Of a DNA stretch of 31,918 bases, positions 26,773-31,918 are shown piece after piece; position 1 is the first letter of the stretch, and every line of letters starts with the position of its first letter. The position numbers and the translations under genes are program-made. The notes beneath the pieces were generated by a model that ran no database searches, was not told the DNA's origin, and saw nothing but the letters and a program-made list of their open reading frames with translations. Source of the DNA: Mycoplasmoidaceae bacterium (GTDB lineage Bacteria; Bacillota_I; Bacilli_A; Mycoplasmatales; Mycoplasmoidaceae); contig JAKSVR010000005.1 in NCBI GenBank assembly GCA_024427105.1, forward strand, positions 1 to 31,918, in the 5' to 3' direction.

Positions 26773-28714
26773 ACTTACCTCCTTTCCTATCTAAAATATA
26801 TTGACTAAAATCATTAATAGTCATACAACGTTTGTCAGACATATCTATATTTAAATCATATTCGTTTTGAATACGAACAAGACAAGTACAATAATCTAAA
26901 CTTGTTCCACCTAAATCTAAAAAGAAGTGATCATTGTTATTAATAACCGATACATCTTTATCTAATACTTCAGCAAAAATATTTTTAATTGTAATGGTTA
27001 CATCATTATTAATATTGTTTTCTTTCGCATTGGTGTTTTCTTTTAACTCACTTAATTCGTGCAAAACAATCTTTTGGTTTTCTAACATCTTATTAAAAAT
27101 TGTTCGACTAACTTTTACAGCATTAACTGGGGTGATTGAGTCAGTTGTATACAAAATAGATTCAATAATATAACCGTGTTCAGTAGCTTTATTGACATTC
27201 TTATCAACTTCTTGCAGAATGTCTTTTAATTTATAAACATTTAAGTGTACTGGAGTTTGAATAACTAGTGTTACTTTACTATTTAAATTTAACACTACAT
27301 AATTTAAGATGCTGGTAAAAGAAAATAGTCCTTCAATTAAGTCAGGATTAATTTTTTCTCCTGATGCACCCATAATAACATCATCATCTCGACCATAAAT
27401 AGATATTTTGTTTTTAACAAAAGATGCTAAATCACGAGTGTCATATCAATTATTTCCATTTAATTCTTGTTTTGTTCCATCTTTTAGAAAAACATATGAA
27501 CATGTTGATTGTCCACAAACATGTAGATGTTCATCTTCTATTTTGACATTGATAGATTTTAGTGGTTTGCCAACCAAACCTTTTATTCGATTTTTGGCAT
27601 TAGATGATTCATCTACACAAATAATTCCTATTTCCGTAGAACCATAACCATTAACTAATGGATAACCAATTGAATTTAGTAAATAAAGAGTGTCATGAGG
27701 AATGTAACTGCCTCCACTAATTAAACACTTAATTGAGTTGCCTAAACTATTTTCAATAATTGGTCTAAATAATTTTCTTGCAATCCTTACACCAAGATTG
27801 GGAAAAATATTTTGTATAGCTAATGCTAATTTTTGTCCGATCTTAAATTTCTTTTGTAATTTAGATGATTGACGATTAATTTGTTTTGATATTTCTTTAG
27901 CGATTGAATTTCAAAACATTGGAATAGCAAAAATATGTGTTACTTCACATCTACGAATTGTATAAAGTATTTTCTCAGCACTATAGTTTGGTAAAAATAC
28001 CATCGTTCGACCAAACATACTAAATCACATAAGTGTTGCAACAAAACCAAAAATATGATAGAAAGGCAAGAATGTTAATTGTTTTAATCTATGTTTATAA
28101 TGTTTTTTAATTCTCGGTCAATGAGAAATAATGTCTTTTGCATTAAGCAACTGATGTGTCATATTCTTACCGGTGTAGACACAAATTTTATAATTAAGTG
28201 AACTTGCTGTTGTGCATAGCGCCATTTCATCAGCCCAATTTTCTTCTTGTAGTATTGGTTCTTGTTCAATACTGTTGGTGTCAGCTAAAACTACAGTTTT
28301 AATTCCTAAATCAAGTTGAGCAAAAACTCTATTAGTAATAACAAGGTTACAATTCATTGTTTTTACAACTTGTTTATTAATATCGTTAGATAATCGACAA
28401 TTTAACAATAACGGTTTATAACCGATCATCAATAGTGCTCAAAATACTGCTACTCAATCAACACAGTTTTCCATGTATAATCCAACAAATGTTCCAGTCG
28501 GATTATTAATTTGTTTCTTTAAATGGGTTGCCATTTTATGGCAATATTGTTTCATTTGTTCGTAAGAAACAGTTTTTACTTCAAACATTTCAATATATTC
28601 AGCAAATATACGGTCGTCTTGGTTATGAATTACCTTAAAAATAGATTGAAAATTAAAATCACTATTTTCTAATTCAGAACTTTTTTGGTTTATATATCTA
28701 AAAAGGACTTCCAT
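26765..28714 (-). CDS. Acyl-adenylating enzyme fused to a C-terminal carrier-protein domain
   Basis: 649 aa as one frame after TGA codons are read as Trp. Residues ~1-560 are an AMP-forming ligase: LPFYHIFGFVATLMWF, GYGSTEIG, YDTRDLA, the GRDDDVIMGASGEKINPDLIE hinge and a late PVNAVKVSR with a candidate catalytic Lys. The phosphate-binding loop is degenerate: ALCTTASSLNYK stands where [ST][ST]G[ST]TGxPK is expected. Residues ~570-649 are a carrier domain with attachment motif LDLGGTSLDY (about Ser605). The architecture is that of a self-loading acyl- or aminoacyl-activating module. The last codons contain the GGAGG for the transporter gene, which overlaps by 8 nt. First gene of the operon; probably leaderless. 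Confidence 0.78.
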
Positions 28715-28721
28715 AAAGTAA

Positions 28722-28727
28722 ATAATA
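28722..28727 (-). promoter_or_regulatory. -10 box of the acyl-activation operon (leaderless arrangement)
   Basis: Minus-strand TATTAT at 28727-28722, 7 nt before the ATG at 28714; no Shine-Dalgarno. The surrounding 28715-28788 is almost pure A/T. Confidence 0.45.
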
Positions 28728-28788
28728 AAATTATTTATTATTTAAATTATAGTAAAAAATGAATAGTTATTATTGTAAAAAATATTAA

Positions 28789-30315
28789 TTATTTTCAGGT
28801 TTTTGCTCTTGGGACAGCTGGCAATCCGGGCATTCTAAATACTTTATCGCATAAAACTACAGCAAGTTTGCTTCCTGTATTCAATAAAATGTCTTGCACA
28901 CCAATAACTGGACGACCATTTTCTCAACTAGTTGAGATGGATCCAGGTTTTTTGCTCATACAAACATAGAATCCGTTTTTGTTGTATTGTCTAATTAATT
29001 TTTTAGCCTTATCCGTATAGTTTAAAATCTTAATGCTATAACACTTATTGACAATTGCTTCAATCTTTGTTTTTAAATCTTGTGTAGGACTATACAAATA
29101 CTTTGGCGTTAAGGGTTCTTTAGCTATTTCAATAACTTTTTTAGCTAAAGCTACACCGCCTTTTGATCCATCAGCAAAGCCTGTATCAAATGCATATTCA
29201 ACACCTTTTTGATGAAGGAATTTGGTTAATTTATTCAAATAAGTTTTTGTATCAGATGCAAATTGATTAATCGCAACAACTAAAGGAATTTTATATTGTT
29301 GTAAATGGTTGATATGAATATCTAAATTTTTTAAACCGTTTTCAAAATTTCCATCACCTTTTTCTAAGATAGATTTGATTGTAGACACTAAAACAATTGC
29401 AGATGGTTTTAGACCATTTTCACGGCACAAAATATTCATAAATTTTTCAGCACCTAAATCAGATCCAAATCCGCCTTCAGTAACTAAATAATCACCTAAT
29501 TTTAATCCTGCAAGTGTTGCAATAGTTGATGAAACACCGATAGAAATATTAGCAAAAGGTCCACCAGAAACTAGAGCCATATTTCCTTCTAATGTTTGAA
29601 CGATGTTTGGTTTAAAACATTGTTCCATAATTGACATAATTGCTTTAGTAATATGTAGATCTTTAACATAAATGGGTTTGTTAGTTTTTGAATATGCTAC
29701 TAACATCTTGTTTAGTCTATTTTCAAAATCCTTTTTACTCTTTGATAAACAGAATATTGTCATAATTTCACAAGCAGATGTGATATCAAATCTTGTTGCA
29801 TAAGAAATTGATTTATTAATATCAACAATAATTGATCTAAGTGAACGATCATTCATGTCCATGCATCTTGCATGAATAATTTTTCTTGGATCAATGTTTA
29901 ATTTACTATTTTGATAAATTTCATTGTCTATCACAGCTGCAATTAGATTATTTGCACAGGTAATAGCATGAATATCACCAGTAAAATGTAAGTTAATTTC
30001 GTTTTCTGGAACAATACTTGATTTTCCAGCTCCGGTTGCACCACCTTTAACACCAAAAACCGGTCCAACAGATGGTTCTCTTAAAGCAACTACAGCTTTT
30101 TTACCTAAACGATTTAATGCATCAGTTAAGTTAATACTTATTGTTGTCTTACCTTCACCAGAACTTGTTGGGGAGGTGGCAGTTACTAAAATTAATTTAC
30201 CTGCATCTTTTTTAGGTAAAACTTTAGTATTTAATTTGGCTATATACTTACCATATAAGTCAATATTCTGGTCTTTTAAACCATACTTTTTAATAATGTC
30301 TATAATAGGTTTCAT
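28789..30315 (-). CDS. fhs: Formate-tetrahydrofolate ligase
   Basis: 508 aa (usual ~555). Motifs: ATP loop SPTSSGEGKTT (usual TPAGEGKTT), REPSVGPVFGVKGGATG (usual REPSLGPvFGiKGGAaGGG), INLHFTGDIHAI, MDMNDRSLR, the GGPFANI segment, TEGGFGSDLGAEKF and the C-terminal MPGLP. The enzyme makes 10-formyl-tetrahydrofolate from formate, THF and ATP, for purines and initiator-tRNA formylation. The shorter length comes from compact loops, not from a lost motif; the carboxyl end is restored by reading the TGA at 28926-28924 as Trp. Transcribed divergently from the nitroreductase-like gene, with a TATAAT 9 nt before its ATG. Confidence 0.94.
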
Positions 30316-30324
30316 CTTATTTTA

Positions 30325-30342
30325 ATTATAAATTTTTATAAT
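30325..30342. promoter_or_regulatory. Divergent promoter pair fhs / nitroreductase
   Basis: Minus-strand TATAAT at 30330-30325 (9 nt from the fhs ATG) and plus-strand TATAAT at 30337-30342 (upstream of the AGGAG and ATG at 30361). The two boxes are only 6 nt apart, so transcription from one side may affect the other. Confidence 0.6.
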
Positions 30343-30360
30343 TAATTTAGGAGCAAAAAT

Positions 30361-31032
30361 ATGGATTTATTTCAAGCTAGTTTATCACGACATGCAGTCA
30401 GACACTTTGATGGTCAACCATTGAAGTCAAAAGACCAAAAACAATTAAACGATTTCATTAATCAAGTCAATGAAAAAGGCATATTACATTTTCAATTAAT
30501 TGTTAATGAACCTAAAGCATTTAGTGGTAGAAAAGCAGCTATTTGCAATTTTACTGGTTGTGTAAACTATATAGTTGCTGTAGGACCTAAACAACCTTGA
30601 CTAAAAGAAAGAATCGGATACTATGGAGAGCAAATAGTATTATTTGCTCAATCATTAGGCCTTAATAGTTGTTGGGTGGCAAAAACATTTGATAAAGTAA
30701 AAGATCGTTATGAGATAGGAATTGATGAGAAGTTAGTTTTAGTTATTGCTTTAGGTTATGGTACAACTCAAGGGAAACCTCACAAATCTAAAACTTTTGA
30801 AGATGTGTGTCATTCTAAAATAGAAGAATTACCACAATGATTTATAGATGGTGTTGAATCTGCATTATTGGCACCAACTGGCGTTAATCAGCAAGGTTTT
30901 AAACTTCAATTACTACCAAATAATAAAGTGAAAATCACTAATGTGTCATTTTGTGGAAAAGTAGATGTTGGAATAGTAAAATATCATTTTGAACTAGGTG
31001 CTAAAAATACAATTGTCAAATGATGAAAATAA
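30361..31032 (+). CDS. Nitroreductase-like flavoprotein (TM1586 type)
   Basis: 223 aa with a TGA-Trp at 30598 and further TGA codons near the end (TGA TGA AAA TAA). The N-terminal RHAVRHFDGQPL is the family R-[RS]-x-VR-x-f motif for FMN binding. GLNSCWVAKTF and the LVIALGYG strand follow, and the C-terminal ALLAPTGVNQQGFKLQLL is typical of the TM1586-like subgroup, where two half-domains occur in one chain. Such proteins bind FMN and reduce small substrates with NAD(P)H; the physiological substrate is unknown. A good ribosome binding site (AGGAG) precedes the ATG, and a terminator follows. Confidence 0.75.
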
Positions 31033-31054
31033 GAGCTTTGCTCTTATTTTTATT
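31027..31054 (+). terminator. Rho-independent terminator of the nitroreductase-like gene
   Basis: aaataagagc (31027-31036), loop ttt, gctcttattt (31040-31049), then T-rich. It includes the stop codon. Confidence 0.8.
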
Positions 31055-31074
31055 CATATTTAATTCTTAATAAA

Positions 31075-31080
31075 TATAAT
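31075..31080 (+). promoter_or_regulatory. -10 box of the diadenylate cyclase gene (leaderless arrangement)
   Basis: TATAAT ending 6 nt before the ATG at 31087; no ribosome binding site. Confidence 0.6.
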
Positions 31081-31086
31081 AATGTT

Positions 31087-31794
31087 ATGTTTAGAGCTGA
31101 AACAAATACAGATAACTGATTACTAGCTTGTTTGATTCTTTTGGTCATTATTGTGTCTGCTTTAGTCATTGCCGGTATTGTTTATCTTGCACGACTAGCG
31201 CACTTCACTATTCAACGAAAGAGAAATGTTCGATCTAGTATCTTTAAAGATAGAAAAAAAAGAGTTATAAATGTTGATGAAGTATCAATGTTTATTACTA
31301 GTTTTGCTACTGCTCTAGCTAGATTAAGTAATAACAAGGTCGGCGCATTAGTTGTTTTTGAAAACCGAGATAGTCTAGAAAAATATGTTCAATTAGGAAA
31401 TAAAATCGATAGTCCTTTCTTTGCTGAATTTGTTTATTCAATTTACTATAACCATGAATCATCATTACATGATGGTGCGATGATTATTCGAAATTTACGA
31501 ATTGCTTCATTATCAAGTTATTTACCAGTAAGTAAACGTTTATTACCTGTTAAATATGGTGCAAGACATCGTGCAGCATTTGGTATTGCTGAAAGAACTG
31601 ATGCATTAGCATTTGTTGTTTCAGAAACAACTGGTAATATCAGTTTTATGCACGAATCACACTATGTGACTCTACCAACTGATAGTGTTGCATTAGCTAA
31701 TGAAATTACAAGTATCTTGTTTGATTACTACCATCCATTAATAACTGCTCGAACACCAATGGTAGTACAAAAGATTAAACAAAGATTAAATTAA
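31087..31794 (+). CDS. Diadenylate cyclase (CdaA/CdaM type)
   Basis: 235 aa. One N-terminal membrane helix (about residues 12-35) is followed by a DAC domain. The catalytic motifs are SSLHDGAMII (DGA) and GARHRAAFGIAE (RHR), with downstream DALAFVVSETTGNISF. The enzyme makes c-di-AMP from two ATP at the membrane; c-di-AMP controls potassium and osmotic balance. A single transmembrane helix instead of the three of CdaA matches the mycoplasma CdaM class. I chose the ATG at 31087: it gives the complete membrane helix once TGA at 31117 is read as Trp, and its TATAAT lies 6 nt upstream. tRNA-Ser follows 28 nt downstream. Confidence 0.9.
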
Positions 31795-31822
31795 TAAGAT
31801 AAAATAATAAATACTTATTGAT

Positions 31823-31912
31823 GGAAACGTACTCAAGTGGTTAAGAGGACACCCTGCTAAGGTGTTAGATCGGGTTTCCGGTGCATGGGTTCGACTCCCA
31901 TCGTTTCCGCCA
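31823..31912 (+). tRNA. tRNA-Ser (anticodon GCU)
   Basis: Acceptor ggaaacg/cgtttcc, anticodon stem acacc/ggtgt with loop ctgctaa (anticodon GCT), long variable arm typical of serine tRNA, T-arm with ttcgact loop, discriminator G and encoded CCA (31910-31912). It reads AGC and AGU. Confidence 0.95.
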
Positions 31913-31918
31913 TTAAAA

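Noticed and set aside
1..31918. CRISPR array, IS element or prophage
   Set aside because: No regularly spaced repeats, transposase, integrase or terminal inverted repeats are visible; all short inverted repeats are accounted for as terminators or leader hairpins.

Overview
The window comes from a wall-less, low-GC bacterium of the Mollicutes that reads UGA as tryptophan (genetic code 4). Nearly every conserved gene here (degV, scpA, hprK, lgt, whiA, fhs, cdaA-type cyclase and others) becomes full length only when in-frame TGA codons are read as Trp. TATAAT boxes, A/T-rich spacers, TSC-type lipoboxes and mycoplasma-like neighbourhoods (ytpR-like/degV, holA/comEC, hprK-lgt-trxB-whiA) agree with a Mycoplasma-type organism. 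I cannot name the species.

Layout. 1-1640: the 3' end of mnmE, then a divergent ytpR-like/degV pair. 1717-3993: two tandem surface lipoproteins. 4076-5068: a Trp-rich small protein divergent from a PQ-loop/SemiSWEET-like membrane protein. 5082-7857 (minus): scpB, scpA, a degenerate DHFR-like gene, a plsC-type acyltransferase and rpsU. 7923-12048 (minus): an ECF S component, an unknown four-helix membrane protein, holA and a short comEC. 12102-12524: an S1-domain protein and tRNA-Arg(UCG). 12547-14791 (minus): a small one-helix protein and an ABC exporter that keeps an intact C39 peptidase but whose ATPase domain is eroded. 14792-15134: a gene-free regulatory stretch. 15135-20567 (plus): a tight operon tilS-hprK-lgt-trxB-whiA-TSCPD protein-Sfp-type phosphopantetheinyl transferase. 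20602-28714 (minus): a third lipoprotein and a DUF4190-like protein, preceded by a five-gene acyl-activation operon. 28789-31912: fhs, a nitroreductase-like gene, a CdaA/CdaM-type diadenylate cyclase and tRNA-Ser(GCU).

The most striking system is the 21809-28714 operon: an adenylating enzyme fused to a carrier-protein domain, an MFS_2/MelB-type transporter with a C-terminal extension, a PlsC acyltransferase, an Aas-like fusion (PlsC domain plus acyl-AMP ligase, 719 aa) and a free acyl carrier protein. An Sfp-type transferase able to prime both carrier domains lies just across a shared terminator. Together they look like a scavenging or remodelling pathway for exogenous acyl chains or lysophospholipids. 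That makes sense in an organism expected to lack fatty-acid synthesis, but I do not recognise it as a described mycoplasma system. The second unusual system is the C39 exporter with a dead ATPase. Several genes also have a TATAAT box only 6-9 nt before the start codon, pointing to leaderless mRNAs.
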